Both the position numbers and the translations under genes were made by a program. The notes below the pieces were generated by a model. The model ran no database searches. It saw only the letters and a program-made list of their open reading frames with translations, and was not told the DNA's origin. 64,000 nt of DNA from NCBI RefSeq assembly GCF_014641945.1, contig NZ_BMIJ01000006.1:62001-126000 (forward strand). Direction: 5' to 3'. Below, piece by piece: positions 8,301 to 17,559 of the stretch (positions are counted from its first letter, which is position 1; every line of letters begins with the position of its first letter). The stretch comes from Marinobacterium zhoushanense. Lineage in GTDB: Bacteria; Pseudomonadota; Gammaproteobacteria; Pseudomonadales; Balneatricaceae.

Positions 8301-8939
8301 TTATTCGTCGCCCTGTTTGGCTACGGGGGTGAGCAGTTGCGCCTTGTGGGCACGGAAATAGTGAATTGCGCGTCCAGCAGCGTTAACCACGGCCCTTGGC
8401 GTAATCGTGGCGCCGGTGAACTGATCGAAGCGTCCGCCGTCTTTCTTCACCGCCCAGCTACTGTCGTTTGCCCCGTCCATCGTCTGGCCGATAAAGCCAT
8501 CGAGCCAGTTGGATTTGGAGGGTTCTATCTTGTCGCCCAGTCCTGGCGTTTCCTTATGGCTGGTGACGCGGATGCCGGCCAGGCTTTCGTCGCGGTTAAT
8601 GCCGACAAGCAGGTGGATGTCGCCGCTGTAACCGTCCGGTGCGGTAACCTGTAGGATGATGCCATGCACCTCGTTATCCACTATTGCCTGCCAGGCGTGG
8701 TGTGTCTGCTCCAGTCCGAGTTCCGGCGTGGGTTCGATATCCAATCGGTGCTCATGGAGTCGGTCATCAAGTGATCGGGGTAGAATCTCGTACAGGGCTT
8801 TGGCTTCCGCCTCGGCAATGTTGGCTTCGATTCTCTCCTTGGTGGCAACTTGGGTGGCAGCGATAACTCCTGCCGTCACAATCGCAAAAATGCCGATTCC
8901 GAGGGTGCTGCGACGAACAGCGCTCAACATCTCTGCCAT
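8301..8939 (-). CDS. rnfG: Rnf complex subunit G, covalent flavoprotein
   Basis: A periplasm-facing flavoprotein anchored by one N-terminal membrane helix (about 12-30). The motif FTGATITP gives T178 as the predicted site for covalent FMN attachment through a phosphoester bond (S/T-G-A-T motif). Its length of 212 fits the family. The start codon overlaps the rnfD stop by one base, so the two are translationally coupled. Confidence 0.97.
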   Translation of the reverse strand: MAEMLSAVRRSTLGIGIFAIVTAGVIAATQVATKERIEANIAEAEAKALYEILPRSLDDRLHEHRLDIEPTPELGLEQTHHAWQAIVDNEVHGIILQVTAPDGYSGDIHLLVGINRDESLAGIRVTSHKETPGLGDKIEPSKSNWLDGFIGQTMDGANDSSWAVKKDGGRFDQFTGATITPRAVVNAAGRAIHYFRAHKAQLLTPVAKQGDE

Positions 8940-9997
8940 TACTGATTCTTCCCTTTCATGCCCCGGTTGGCGCGTGTATGACCAAAGCTGCGCGGTTGGG
9001 TGTACTGGTCGATAAACGGCGCGCAGAGGTTCATTAACAGCACGGCGAAAGCGACGGCATCCGGGTAGTTGCCCCAGGTGCGGATCACGTAGATCAGCAC
9101 GCCGAGCAGGGCTCCGAACACCATCTTGCCTTTGTTGCTGGTCGCCGAGGTGACCGGATCGGTGGCGATAAAGAAGGCGCCCAGCATGGTTGCGCCGACA
9201 CTCAGGTGCACCACCGGGTTGACGTAGTTGTCCGGGTCAAAGCCGTAAAATGCGCTGGCGGTCAGGAACAGCGCGATCAGCATCGACAGTGGGGCATGCC
9301 AGGTGAATATCTTGCGTGAAAGCAGGAAAATACCACCCATGAACCAGGCTGCACTGACGGCGTACCAGGCGCCAACGCCGCTAGACAGAACATCGGACTG
9401 GCGCCAGAGCTCCTCGGTGGTCAGACCGCCGCGATGCTTCAAGACATCAAGTGGGGTGGCGCCGGTGAAACTGTCGTAAAAGACGGCGTCGACACTGCCG
9501 AAGATCGCCTGCAGGGTGTCGATGAACCCGGCAATCTCCCAGCCGCCGCCATGTTGTGTCATCGGCGAGGTCCAGCGCGTCATCTCAACCGGAAAAGAGA
9601 CCAGCAGCAGGGCGTAAGCCACCATCGCCGGATTAAACGGGTTGTTGCCGAGGCCGCCATAGAGGTGCTTGGCGATCACGATGGCGAAGAAGATGCCGGT
9701 TGCGGTGACCCACCAAGCGGAGAAGGGGGGGATGGCCACAGCCAGCAGTATTGCGGTCACCAGTGCACTGCCGTCGCTGAGGAAAAAGCCCAGCGGGCGT
9801 TTGCGCAGTTTGAGTGCGGCCGCTTCAAACGCCAGTGCCAGAGAACAGGCCAGGGCGATCTGAATCAGCGTGCCCCAGCCGAAAAAGAAGGTCATCGCCA
9901 GGATGCCGGGCAGGGTGGCGATCAGCACCAGGCGCATCACATTGGCGGTGCTGTTGGCCTTAGAAACATGGGGCGAACTTAAGCGAATAAGCGCCAT
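8939..9997 (-). CDS. rnfD: Rnf complex subunit D, membrane flavoprotein
   Basis: A multi-spanning membrane subunit (352 residues, about nine to ten helices) homologous to NqrB. The motif FTGATPLD places the predicted covalent FMN on T181. It lies between rnfC (25-bp gap) and rnfG (1-bp overlap). RnfD and RnfG carry the membrane electron path and, with RnfA and RnfE, form the ion-moving core. Confidence 0.97.
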   Translation of the reverse strand: MALIRLSSPHVSKANSTANVMRLVLIATLPGILAMTFFFGWGTLIQIALACSLALAFEAAALKLRKRPLGFFLSDGSALVTAILLAVAIPPFSAWWVTATGIFFAIVIAKHLYGGLGNNPFNPAMVAYALLLVSFPVEMTRWTSPMTQHGGGWEIAGFIDTLQAIFGSVDAVFYDSFTGATPLDVLKHRGGLTTEELWRQSDVLSSGVGAWYAVSAAWFMGGIFLLSRKIFTWHAPLSMLIALFLTASAFYGFDPDNYVNPVVHLSVGATMLGAFFIATDPVTSATSNKGKMVFGALLGVLIYVIRTWGNYPDAVAFAVLLMNLCAPFIDQYTQPRSFGHTRANRGMKGKNQ

Positions 9998-10022
9998 CGA
10001 TCACAGATCCTTGGATAATAGG

Positions 10023-12347
10023 TTATTCATACTGACTCAGTGTGAGGTTCAGTTCGTCGGCTTTGGCGCGGGCGCTGGTCAGTTCCTGCTCGATCTGGCT
10101 GCGCTCGTCATCGTTGTCCGCCTTGCTCAACGAACGCTCACCCTTGGTAACCGCCGCCCGGGCCATTGCCGCGTCGATGCGCAGCTGCTTGAGGTCGATA
10201 CCGGATTTAGCAGCGCGCTCGATCAGCGCCTGCTCGGCCTTGTCGAACTCCGCTGTCGCCTGTTCGAAGCGCTGTTTCAGCTCATTGACCTCGGTTTTCA
10301 TGCGGGCTATTTCCGCTTCATCCTCGCAGCCGTCCAGAGCTGATTCGGCCTTCTTCAGCTTGGTGCGCATGATCGACACCTGCTGTTTCAGGGCTTTGAT
10401 GTCGACCTCGGCCGGTTTCTCCTCAGTGGGCGCTGGCGATGGGCTGGCGGGCTTGTTTGCCGCCTGTTCGTAAGCCTGCTGGGCCTCTTCCGCCTTGTTC
10501 TCCAGCGTGACCAGGGTGGCGCGCAGCTTGTCGACGCCATCCAGTCCTTTATCTTCGGCGTTCTTCAATGCGTCCTGGGCCTTTTTGAGCTTGGTACGCG
10601 CCACTGCAGCGGCGACTTTGAGCTGCTTGAGGTCGTCGCCGCTGCCCTCTTCGGTTGCAGGAGCTCCTGCCGCCAGTGCTTTTTCAGCCGCTTCCGCCTT
10701 GCTGCGGGCGTCGTTCAGGGCTGCTTCCAGCTCTGCCAGGTTATCCGCATTGGTACCGACGGCTTCGTCGTAGGCTTTCTGTGCTTTTTTCAGTTTGGTG
10801 CGTGCGACCGCTGCAGCTGTTTTAAGCTGCTTGGCATCGGGCTCGGCAGCAGCGGCTGGCTGCGGACTGGCGTCGCTCTGTGTCGCGGCTTTCTGCTGCT
10901 GGGCTTTGGCGGCCTCTTCGGCTCTTGCCTTGCGGCGTGCCTCTTTCTCCGCCACCTCGCGTTCGAGTCGTGCCTGGCGCGCCTCGAACCGCTGGCGGGC
11001 GTGGTCGGCTTTCTGCTGGTCGCGCTGCTCGGTACGGATCTCCGACTTGGCGTAGCGGTAGTACTGCACCAGCGGGATGTTGCTGGGGCAGACATAGGCG
11101 CAGGCGCCGCACTCGATGCAATCGAACAGGTTGTGATGCTTGGCCTTGTCGAACTCTCGCCCCTTGGCAAACCAATACAGCTGCTGCGGCAACAGTTCCG
11201 CGGGGCAGGCCTGTTCACACATGCCACAGCGGATGCAGGCCTGCGCCGGCGGAGCGAGCGGCATCTCCTGAGCGGTGGCCGCGATCAGGCAGTTGGTGGT
11301 CTTGATTACCGGAATCTGATCGTTTTCGACCGTTACGCCCATCATCGGGCCGCCCATCACCAGTTTGGACAGCGCCTCCGGGCGCAGGTCGCAAGCTTCG
11401 AGCAGGGTGCTGAACGGGGTGCCGATCAGGGTTTCCAGGTTGCGCGGATGGAGCACGGCATCGCCGGTAACGGTGACGATGCGGGATATCAACGGCTCAC
11501 CATAATGTACCGCGCGGTAAACCGCGGCAGTGGTACCGACGTTCTGACAGACGATACCGATATCGGCCGGAATGCGGCCGCTGGGAACCTCGAGATCGGT
11601 CAGCAGCTTGATCAGCTGGCGTTCGCCACCGGAGGGGTACTTGGTCGGGACGACCACGATATCGATATTCAGCTCGGTATCCTTGAGCACCGCCTCCAGT
11701 GCGTGGATGGCATTGGGCTTGTTGTCCTCGATGCCGATCAGCACGTGGCTGGGGCGCAGCAGGTGGGCGATGATCTCGATACCGCCGAGTACCTCGTGCG
11801 CGCGTTCCCGCATCAGCATATCGTCGGCAGTGATGTAGGGCTCACACTCCGCCGCGTTGATGATCAGCGTGTTGACGATATGGTCTTCGCTCAAATGGAG
11901 CTTGACGTCGGTAGGGAAGCCAGCGCCGCCCATGCCGGCAATACCGCAGTTGCGGATATGCTCGATCAGGTCCTGCCGTCTCAGCTGCCGGTAATCGTCC
12001 AGCCCCTGATGCTCGATCCAGCGATCTTCGCCGTCGGACTCGATCACTATGCACTCTTCGCTCAGGCCCGATGCGTGCGGAATAGGGTAGGCGGCCACAT
12101 CCACCACCTTGCCCGAGGTCGGTGCATGGATAGCGGCGCTGATGCGACTGATCGGTTCGGCGATCAGCTGTCCCTTGAGCACCTGGTCGCCAATCTTGAC
12201 CAATGGGTCGGCCGGACCGCCTATATGCTGCTGCATCGGTACCACCAGCGTCTTGGGTAGTGGTGCTTTGCCAATCGCGGCGCGGGTCGAGCGCTTCTTG
12301 TTGCCGGGCGGGTGGATGCCACCGTGGAATGAGAACACCTTGGACAT
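10023..12347 (-). CDS. rnfC: Rnf complex subunit C with four-repeat C-terminal extension
   Basis: The soluble subunit that handles NADH/FMN. Residues 1-430 are the conserved core, with glycine-rich loop GMGGAGFP (138-145) and two [4Fe-4S] motifs: C371/374/377/381 and C410/413/416/420. From about 430 the protein becomes a charged, alanine-rich helix, then four related repeats of about 56-64 residues (about 505-560, 573-631, 649-712, 718-773), each opening with a variant of LKQLK...ARTKLKKA. E. coli RnfC also has an Ala/Lys-rich tail, so an extension is known, but its role is unclear. Proline- and acid-rich linkers separate the repeats. ATG overlaps the rnfB stop by one base. Confidence 0.97.
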   Translation of the reverse strand: MSKVFSFHGGIHPPGNKKRSTRAAIGKAPLPKTLVVPMQQHIGGPADPLVKIGDQVLKGQLIAEPISRISAAIHAPTSGKVVDVAAYPIPHASGLSEECIVIESDGEDRWIEHQGLDDYRQLRRQDLIEHIRNCGIAGMGGAGFPTDVKLHLSEDHIVNTLIINAAECEPYITADDMLMRERAHEVLGGIEIIAHLLRPSHVLIGIEDNKPNAIHALEAVLKDTELNIDIVVVPTKYPSGGERQLIKLLTDLEVPSGRIPADIGIVCQNVGTTAAVYRAVHYGEPLISRIVTVTGDAVLHPRNLETLIGTPFSTLLEACDLRPEALSKLVMGGPMMGVTVENDQIPVIKTTNCLIAATAQEMPLAPPAQACIRCGMCEQACPAELLPQQLYWFAKGREFDKAKHHNLFDCIECGACAYVCPSNIPLVQYYRYAKSEIRTEQRDQQKADHARQRFEARQARLEREVAEKEARRKARAEEAAKAQQQKAATQSDASPQPAAAAEPDAKQLKTAAAVARTKLKKAQKAYDEAVGTNADNLAELEAALNDARSKAEAAEKALAAGAPATEEGSGDDLKQLKVAAAVARTKLKKAQDALKNAEDKGLDGVDKLRATLVTLENKAEEAQQAYEQAANKPASPSPAPTEEKPAEVDIKALKQQVSIMRTKLKKAESALDGCEDEAEIARMKTEVNELKQRFEQATAEFDKAEQALIERAAKSGIDLKQLRIDAAMARAAVTKGERSLSKADNDDERSQIEQELTSARAKADELNLTLSQYE
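10029..10835 (-). repeat. Four degenerate repeats inside rnfC
   Basis: Encodes RnfC residues 505-773: four copies of a helical unit built on K-x-L-K-x-A-A-x-x-A-R-T-K-L-K-K-A followed by an acidic, coiled-coil-like half. Copies 1 and 2 are most alike; copy 4 is the most diverged and has lost the TKLKKA core. Confidence 0.8.
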
Positions 12348-12943
12348 CAGGGCGCCTCCGAAGCGGCTACGCCGCGTCCCCGGTCGGTGGCAATCAGCTG
12401 CATGGGGCTTGGTGGCTCAGGCCATTTCCAGGTATTGGGTGTCGTTTCGATCGGGATCATGTCAATACAGTCAACCGGGCAGGGCTCGACGCAAAGGTCG
12501 CAGCCGGTACATTCACTGATGATTACGGTGTGCATCTGCTTGGCAGCGCCGAGGATCGCATCCACCGGGCAGGCCTGGATGCACTTGGTGCAGCCGATGC
12601 ACTCATCCTCACGGATATAGGCGACAGAGCGCGGCTTCTCCTCGCCATGCTCGGCGTCCAGCGGTACCGCTTCGACGTCGAGCAGGTCGGCCAGCGCATC
12701 GATGGTGGTCTGGCCGCCTGGAGGACATTTGTTGATCGCATCGCCGCCGGCAATCGCCTCAGCGTAGGGGCGGCAACCCGGATAGCCGCACTGGCCGCAT
12801 TGGGTTTGCGGCAGGATGGCGTCGATCTGATCGACGATCGGGTTGCCTTCAACCTTGAAGCGCACGGAGGCGTAGCCGAGCACGATGCCAAATATGGCAG
12901 CGAGCAGGAATAGAACGATAACGGCTGTCAGTACGGTGCTCAT
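12347..12943 (-). CDS. rnfB: Rnf complex subunit B, iron-sulfur protein
   Basis: The ferredoxin-interacting subunit, anchored by an N-terminal membrane helix (about 5-25). Three cluster motifs are visible: C49/C52/C57/C73 (CGQCGYPGC and a later C), and two bacterial-ferredoxin motifs, C115/118/121/125 and C145/148/151/155, each with C-x2-C-x2-C-x3-C-P. The length of 198 is normal. It is 13 bp after rnfA and shares one base with the rnfC start. Confidence 0.97.
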   Translation of the reverse strand: MSTVLTAVIVLFLLAAIFGIVLGYASVRFKVEGNPIVDQIDAILPQTQCGQCGYPGCRPYAEAIAGGDAINKCPPGGQTTIDALADLLDVEAVPLDAEHGEEKPRSVAYIREDECIGCTKCIQACPVDAILGAAKQMHTVIISECTGCDLCVEPCPVDCIDMIPIETTPNTWKWPEPPSPMQLIATDRGRGVAASEAP

Positions 12944-12956
12944 CTCAACTCCTGTC

Positions 12957-13538
12957 TCAGAACCGTACCAGGCCGGTGAAACCCATGAACGCCAGTGACA
13001 TCAGCCCGGCGGTAACCATGCCGATGGCCGCGCCCTTGAACGGCACCGGCACGTCGGCCACGGCGACACGCTCGCGAATGGCGGAAAACAACACCAGTGC
13101 AAGCGAGAAGCCGACAGCGGCGCCGAAGCCGTAGCCGATCGACTGGATGAAGTCATTCTGCTTTTTGATATTGAGCAGTGCGACACCCAATACGGCGCAG
13201 TTGGTGGTGATCAGCGGCAGGAAGATGCCCAGCAGTTTGTACAGCAGAGGACTGGTCTTGTGCACCACCATCTCGGTGAACTGCACCACCACGGCGATCA
13301 CCAGAATGAACGAGATGGTCTGCAGGTAGGTCAGGTCGAATGGCTTGAGCAGGTAGGTGTAGACCAGATAGCTGCACACCGACGACAGCGTCAGCACGAA
13401 GGTGGTTGCCAGCGACATACCCATCGCCGTTTCCAGTTTGTTGGACACGCCCATAAAGGGGCAGAGTCCGAGAAACTGGACCAGCACAAAGTTGTTGACC
13501 AGCACCGTGCTGATCAGGATGAGTAGGAAATCGGTCAT
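12957..13538 (-). CDS. rnfA: Rnf complex subunit A
   Basis: An integral membrane subunit (193 residues, six helices) and the first gene of rnfABCDGE. Signature [18 protein letters not shown] lies near the N-terminus; the conserved cysteines of RnfA/RnfE are thought to hold an intramembrane iron-sulfur centre. Starting at ATG 13538 gives [12 protein letters not shown], matching the E. coli start and length; an in-frame extension to 13565 has no support. The intergenic gap upstream holds a strong hairpin at 13619-13655. Confidence 0.96.
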   Translation of the reverse strand: MTDFLLILISTVLVNNFVLVQFLGLCPFMGVSNKLETAMGMSLATTFVLTLSSVCSYLVYTYLLKPFDLTYLQTISFILVIAVVVQFTEMVVHKTSPLLYKLLGIFLPLITTNCAVLGVALLNIKKQNDFIQSIGYGFGAAVGFSLALVLFSAIRERVAVADVPVPFKGAAIGMVTAGLMSLAFMGFTGLVRF

Positions 13539-13618
13539 AACGCCTGTCGTAACCTCAGGCCGCATCCAGTGCGACCGCTTATTGGGAAACCTGCGATTTT
13601 ACCCAATTTGATGCAACA

Positions 13619-13655
13619 GGCTAAGCCCGGAACTCGTAAAGATCCGGGCTTAGCC
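13619..13655. other. 12-bp inverted repeat between rnfA and cysN
   Basis: Perfect arms GGCTAAGCCCGG (13619-13630) and CCGGGCTTAGCC (13644-13655) flank a 13-nt loop. It lies downstream of cysN and upstream of rnfA, both on the minus strand. No T-run follows on either strand, so it is a terminator-like or transcript-end stem rather than a classic terminator. Confidence 0.5.
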
Positions 13656-13699
13656 TTGTCGCGGCGCGGTTTGGGTATCCCGCGTATAGCTGTCGCTGA

Positions 13700-15394
13700 T
13701 CAGATCAGCTTGGCGGCGGCCAGCGTCTTGACGATGCTGTCGACCTGCGAGCCCAGGCTTTGATCGGCATCCAGTACCAGGTCGGCGCCGGCGGAGTATG
13801 CAACGCTAAGCGCACCCTCTGCCTTGACGTCGGTCAGCACGATAAAGCCCTGATCTTTCAGCAGCGTACTGACCGCTGCGGCAGATTCGGCTTTGCCCGG
13901 CAGGGAGGTCTCGGCGACTACCAGCGGCATGCGGCCGCGGTCGAACAGGCGCTTCTCCAGCGTATAGAGCAGCGCGGTGCTGTTGTCGCTGGCTTCGATG
14001 CTGACGATAGCCGGGTGCTGGCCGAAGCGGCGTGCACGCTCTTCGGTGCCGATGGCCGGCGCCACGTAGATCGAGTCATCGGCACCGGCGAAATCACCAG
14101 CGATGATCATGCCGGCGGCAACGGTGGCGTTGCTGAGGCGATCGACGATGATGAACGAGCCGGTGCCGGCGTGTTCACGGTAGTCATCGGCGACCAGCTC
14201 ACGCTCGACATCGATTTCGACGCGGGCGATCTCGTTCAGCCCCAGGGTGGCCGCCGGCGACTGCTCCAGCGTGTTGACGTCGATACGGTGGCGGATCGCG
14301 GTGACGGTGCCGGCGCTGCGAGATGCGGCCAGTTTGATGTCGTAGGTGCGGCCCGGCACCAGCTCCTGCTCTGCCATCCATACCAGGTGGGCATCGAAGC
14401 GGCGGGTGATCTCAGGTTTGTGGTGCTTGTGGACGATGATGTCGCCGCGGGAGATATCGATCTCATCCTCCAGCGTCAGCGTGACTGACATCGGCGGAAA
14501 GGCTTCCTGCAGCTCGCCGTCGAAAGTGACGATCGATTTGACCTTGCTGGATTTGCCGGAGGGCAGCACGGTGATCTCATCGCCCGGGCGCACGATGCCC
14601 GAGGTCAGGGTGCCGCAGTAACCGCGGAAGTTCAGGTTCGGACGGTTCACGTACTGGACCGGGAAACGCAGGGCTTCGATGTTGATGTCGTTGGCGATCT
14701 CGATGTTCTCGAGCAGCGCCATCAGCGGCTCGCCGGCGTACCAGGGGGTGCTCTCGGAGACGTTGACCACGTTGTCGCCCTTCAGTGCCGAGATCGGCAC
14801 GAAGCGGATGTCCGGCAGGTTGAGCTGCTCGGCGAACTGGATGTAATCCTGTTTGATCTCTTCGAAGCGCTCTTCGCTGAAGTCCACCAGGTCCATCTTG
14901 TTGATAGCGACGATGGTGTGCTTGATCCCCAGCAGTGACACGATGAAGCTGTGGCGACGGGTTTGTACCTGTACACCGTGACGGGCGTCGATCAGGATGA
15001 TCGCCAGATCACAGGTGGACGCGCCGGTGGCCATGTTGCGGGTGTACTGCTCATGTCCCGGGGTGTCGGCGATGATGAACTTGCGCTTGGCAGTGGAGAA
15101 GTAGCGGTAGGCAACGTCGATGGTAATGCCCTGCTCGCGCTCAGCTTGCAGGCCGTCGACCAGCAGTGCCAGGTCCAGCTCCTCGCCAGTGGTACCCACT
15201 TTCTTGCTGTCGGACTGGATTGCTGCCAGCTGATCTTCGTAGATCATTTTGGAATCGTGCAGCAGACGGCCGATCAGGGTGGATTTGCCGTCGTCCACGC
15301 TACCGCAGGTCAAAAAGCGCAGCAGCTCCTTGTTCTCGTGCTGGTGCAGGTACGCTTCGATATCGTCGGCGATCAGTTCGGATTGGTGGCTCAT
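13700..15394 (-). CDS. cysN: Sulfate adenylyltransferase subunit 1 with vestigial APS-kinase tail
   Basis: The GTPase subunit of ATP sulfurylase, driving APS synthesis with CysD. GTPase motifs: GSVDDGKST (31-39), DTPGHEQY and NKMDL. The product has 564 residues, about 90 more than E. coli CysN but shorter than fused CysNC. The extra tail (about 455-564) resembles APS kinase in order: [10 protein letters not shown], then a segment ending GFIVLTDV, then a C-terminal helix. However, the kinase P-loop region reads EASDNST and the middle is deleted, so it cannot bind ATP normally. I read it as a dead CysC domain kept as a structural tail. It follows cysD after 96 bp. Confidence 0.95.
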   Translation of the reverse strand: MSHQSELIADDIEAYLHQHENKELLRFLTCGSVDDGKSTLIGRLLHDSKMIYEDQLAAIQSDSKKVGTTGEELDLALLVDGLQAEREQGITIDVAYRYFSTAKRKFIIADTPGHEQYTRNMATGASTCDLAIILIDARHGVQVQTRRHSFIVSLLGIKHTIVAINKMDLVDFSEERFEEIKQDYIQFAEQLNLPDIRFVPISALKGDNVVNVSESTPWYAGEPLMALLENIEIANDINIEALRFPVQYVNRPNLNFRGYCGTLTSGIVRPGDEITVLPSGKSSKVKSIVTFDGELQEAFPPMSVTLTLEDEIDISRGDIIVHKHHKPEITRRFDAHLVWMAEQELVPGRTYDIKLAASRSAGTVTAIRHRIDVNTLEQSPAATLGLNEIARVEIDVERELVADDYREHAGTGSFIIVDRLSNATVAAGMIIAGDFAGADDSIYVAPAIGTEERARRFGQHPAIVSIEASDNSTALLYTLEKRLFDRGRMPLVVAETSLPGKAESAAAVSTLLKDQGFIVLTDVKAEGALSVAYSAGADLVLDADQSLGSQVDSIVKTLAAAKLI

Positions 15395-15490
15395 ATCTAT
15401 ACTCGTTCGAAATCGTTGTCAGGCAAAAAAGCCGGGCGAAATTCTGTATTGAAAGAAAGCTGGCTTCGATCAACCCTCGCGAGGAGGGGA

Positions 15491-16411
15491 TCAGAAGTAA
15501 CCTTCGATCTTCTTCTGCTCCATGGAGCCGGCGCTGTCGTGGTCGATGGCGCGGCCCTGACGCTCCGACGTGGTGGTCAGCAGCATCTCCTGGATGATCT
15601 CCGGCAGCGTGTCGGCTTCCGACTCCACGGCACCGGTCAGCGGGTAGCAACCCAGGGTGCGGAAGCGGATCGGCTTCATCATCGGAACTTCGCCGTCGTT
15701 CAGTGGCATGCGCTCGTCATCGACCATGATCAGCATGCCGTCGCGCTCCACCACGGGGCGCACTGCGGAGTAGTACAGCGGCACAATGGGGATGCTCTCC
15801 AGATAGATGTACTGCCAGATATCCAGCTCGGTCCAGTTGGAGAGCGGGAAGACACGGATGCTCTCGCCCTTGTCGATGCGGGTGTTGAAGATGTTCCACA
15901 GTTCTGGGCGCTGGTTCTTGGGATCCCAGCGGTGGTTCTTGTCGCGGAAGGAGAATACGCGCTCCTTGGCGCGGGATTTTTCCTCATCACGACGGGCGCC
16001 GCCGAAGGCCGCGTCGAACTTATATTTGTTCAATGCCTGCTTCAGTGACTGGGTCTTCATCACGTCGGTGTGCTTGGAGGAACCGTGGGTGAACGGCCCG
16101 ATCCCCATGTCGACACCCTCCTGGTTGATGTGGACGATCAGGTCCATGCCCGCTTCCTGGGCCATCTTGTCGCGGAACTGGATCATCTCCTTGAACTTCC
16201 AGGTGGTGTCCACGTGCATCAGCGGGAAGGGCGGGGTGCCCGGGTAGAACGCCTTGCGTGCAAGGTGCAACATCACCGAGGAGTCCTTGCCGATGGAGTA
16301 AAGCATTACCGGGTTATCAAACTCCGCCGCCACTTCGCGGATGATGTGGATGCTTTCTGCTTCCAACTGCTTCAGATGGGTCAAACGGTGTTCCGGTAAC
16401 TGGTTCATCAT
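15491..16411 (-). CDS. cysD: Sulfate adenylyltransferase subunit 2
   Basis: The catalytic ATP-pyrophosphatase subunit of ATP sulfurylase, making APS from sulfate and ATP with CysN. The PP-loop SIGKDSSV and the downstream LARKAFYPG block are nearly identical to E. coli CysD. ATG 16411 gives 306 residues (E. coli 302); ATG 16408 and an in-frame TTG at 16423 are alternatives. It is the first gene of a cysDN operon, transcribed away from the sulfite/sulfate-type permease gene across an AT-rich 280-bp gap likely to hold both promoters. Confidence 0.97.
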   Translation of the reverse strand: MMNQLPEHRLTHLKQLEAESIHIIREVAAEFDNPVMLYSIGKDSSVMLHLARKAFYPGTPPFPLMHVDTTWKFKEMIQFRDKMAQEAGMDLIVHINQEGVDMGIGPFTHGSSKHTDVMKTQSLKQALNKYKFDAAFGGARRDEEKSRAKERVFSFRDKNHRWDPKNQRPELWNIFNTRIDKGESIRVFPLSNWTELDIWQYIYLESIPIVPLYYSAVRPVVERDGMLIMVDDERMPLNDGEVPMMKPIRFRTLGCYPLTGAVESEADTLPEIIQEMLLTTTSERQGRAIDHDSAGSMEQKKIEGYF

Positions 16412-16528
16412 TCGGTTCTTCAAGCTGATAGGTTTGTGAAACTGTCTTGGTGCGTGATACGCAATAGACGTTACGCCGCCAATTTTGCGATGAGATTATC
16501 GCTGAGTTTATTTAAAATCAAAAAGAAT

Positions 16529-16553
16529 AAATGGAAATTCTTAAATTCCATTT
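16529..16553. promoter_or_regulatory. Inverted repeat in the cysD / TauE-SafE divergent gap
   Basis: Arms AAATGGAA (16529-16536) and TTCCATTT (16546-16553) with a 9-bp spacer lie in AT-rich DNA between divergent sulfur genes. The position suits an operator or promoter-proximal site. CysB sites are AT-rich too, but I do not see a clear CysB match. Confidence 0.35.
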
Positions 16554-16693
16554 TTGCATAAGCGCTTCGTCAGCGGTCTGAGAGCGCATAGTGCGAATTC
16601 GTATAACAAAATTCTTATTAATTATTTTGTGTTATATAGCGAGACCGTTAATATTGCCGCCTGACTATATTTATCCAGGACAGGGTTGAGCTC

Positions 16694-17479
16694 ATGGAGT
16701 TCGCGTACATAGTAGCAGGAATGGTTGTCGGTGTGGTGGTTGGCTTGACCGGTATCGGTGGCGGCGCGCTGATGACGCCGATTCTGATCGTGGTGTTCGG
16801 CATTCCGCCGTTTGTCGCCGTCAGTACTGACCTGCTGTATGCGGCGGTTACCAAGTGCGGTGGCATCTGGTCCTATGCGCGCAAGCAGTTGGTGCAGTGG
16901 CGCATTGTGGGTTTTCTGCTCATGGGCTCGCTGCCGGGTAGCCTGCTGACGCTCAGCTATCTGGAGGGTCTCGATGGCCTGGAGCAGATCGAATATCTGA
17001 TGAATCTGACACTGGGTTTCTCGCTGGTGTTGACCTCGATCGCTGTTTTTCTGCGCTCCCGTATTCGTGATTTTGCTGAATCGATCCAGGATAATGGCCT
17101 GGCATCGAGTTTGCGCAAGTGGCGTCCGGCCATTACAGTGGCGACCGGATTTGCCTTGGGTGGCATGGTGACGCTGTCGTCAGTGGGTGCCGGTGCGTTG
17201 GGCACGGCGTTACTGATCGTGCTCTATCCGCGTATGACCATGCCCGCGATTGTAGGTACCGATCTGGTGCATGCCGTGGTGCTTACGTCGGTAGCGGGCG
17301 CCGGGCACTACCAGATGGGCGGGGTGGATCTGCAGTTACTGGCGTTCCTGTTGATCGGCTCGCTGCCGGGGGTGTTTGTCGGCAGCCATATCGGGGCGCG
17401 GTTGTCACCGCGGCTAATGCAGCCAATTATGGGCTCCTTGTTGATGGCGATCGGACTTCGCTTCGTGCTGTCGGCCTGA
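16694..17479 (+). CDS. TauE/SafE-family membrane transporter
   Basis: A 261-residue membrane protein with about seven to eight helices and the duplicated glycine-rich TauE/SafE pattern (GLTGIGGGALMTPIL near the N-terminus; a related GVGAGALGTALLI repeat in the second half). The family moves sulfite, organosulfonates or similar anions across the inner membrane. Its position between cysDN and cysI suggests a sulfur oxyanion as substrate. Direction of transport cannot be read from sequence. cysI begins 80 bp downstream, probably the same transcript. Confidence 0.9.
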   Translation: MEFAYIVAGMVVGVVVGLTGIGGGALMTPILIVVFGIPPFVAVSTDLLYAAVTKCGGIWSYARKQLVQWRIVGFLLMGSLPGSLLTLSYLEGLDGLEQIEYLMNLTLGFSLVLTSIAVFLRSRIRDFAESIQDNGLASSLRKWRPAITVATGFALGGMVTLSSVGAGALGTALLIVLYPRMTMPAIVGTDLVHAVVLTSVAGAGHYQMGGVDLQLLAFLLIGSLPGVFVGSHIGARLSPRLMQPIMGSLLMAIGLRFVLSA

Positions 17480-17559
17480 GCCTGACTTGAAATAAGCCTG
17501 TTAATCAAAGAAAGAACCTTAAGAGTTCCGGGGGAACACCCGGTTGAAGGTAGCCAATA

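Noticed and set aside
13703..14032. Bifunctional CysNC with active APS kinase
   Set aside because: The total length is too short and the P-loop is replaced by EASDNST.
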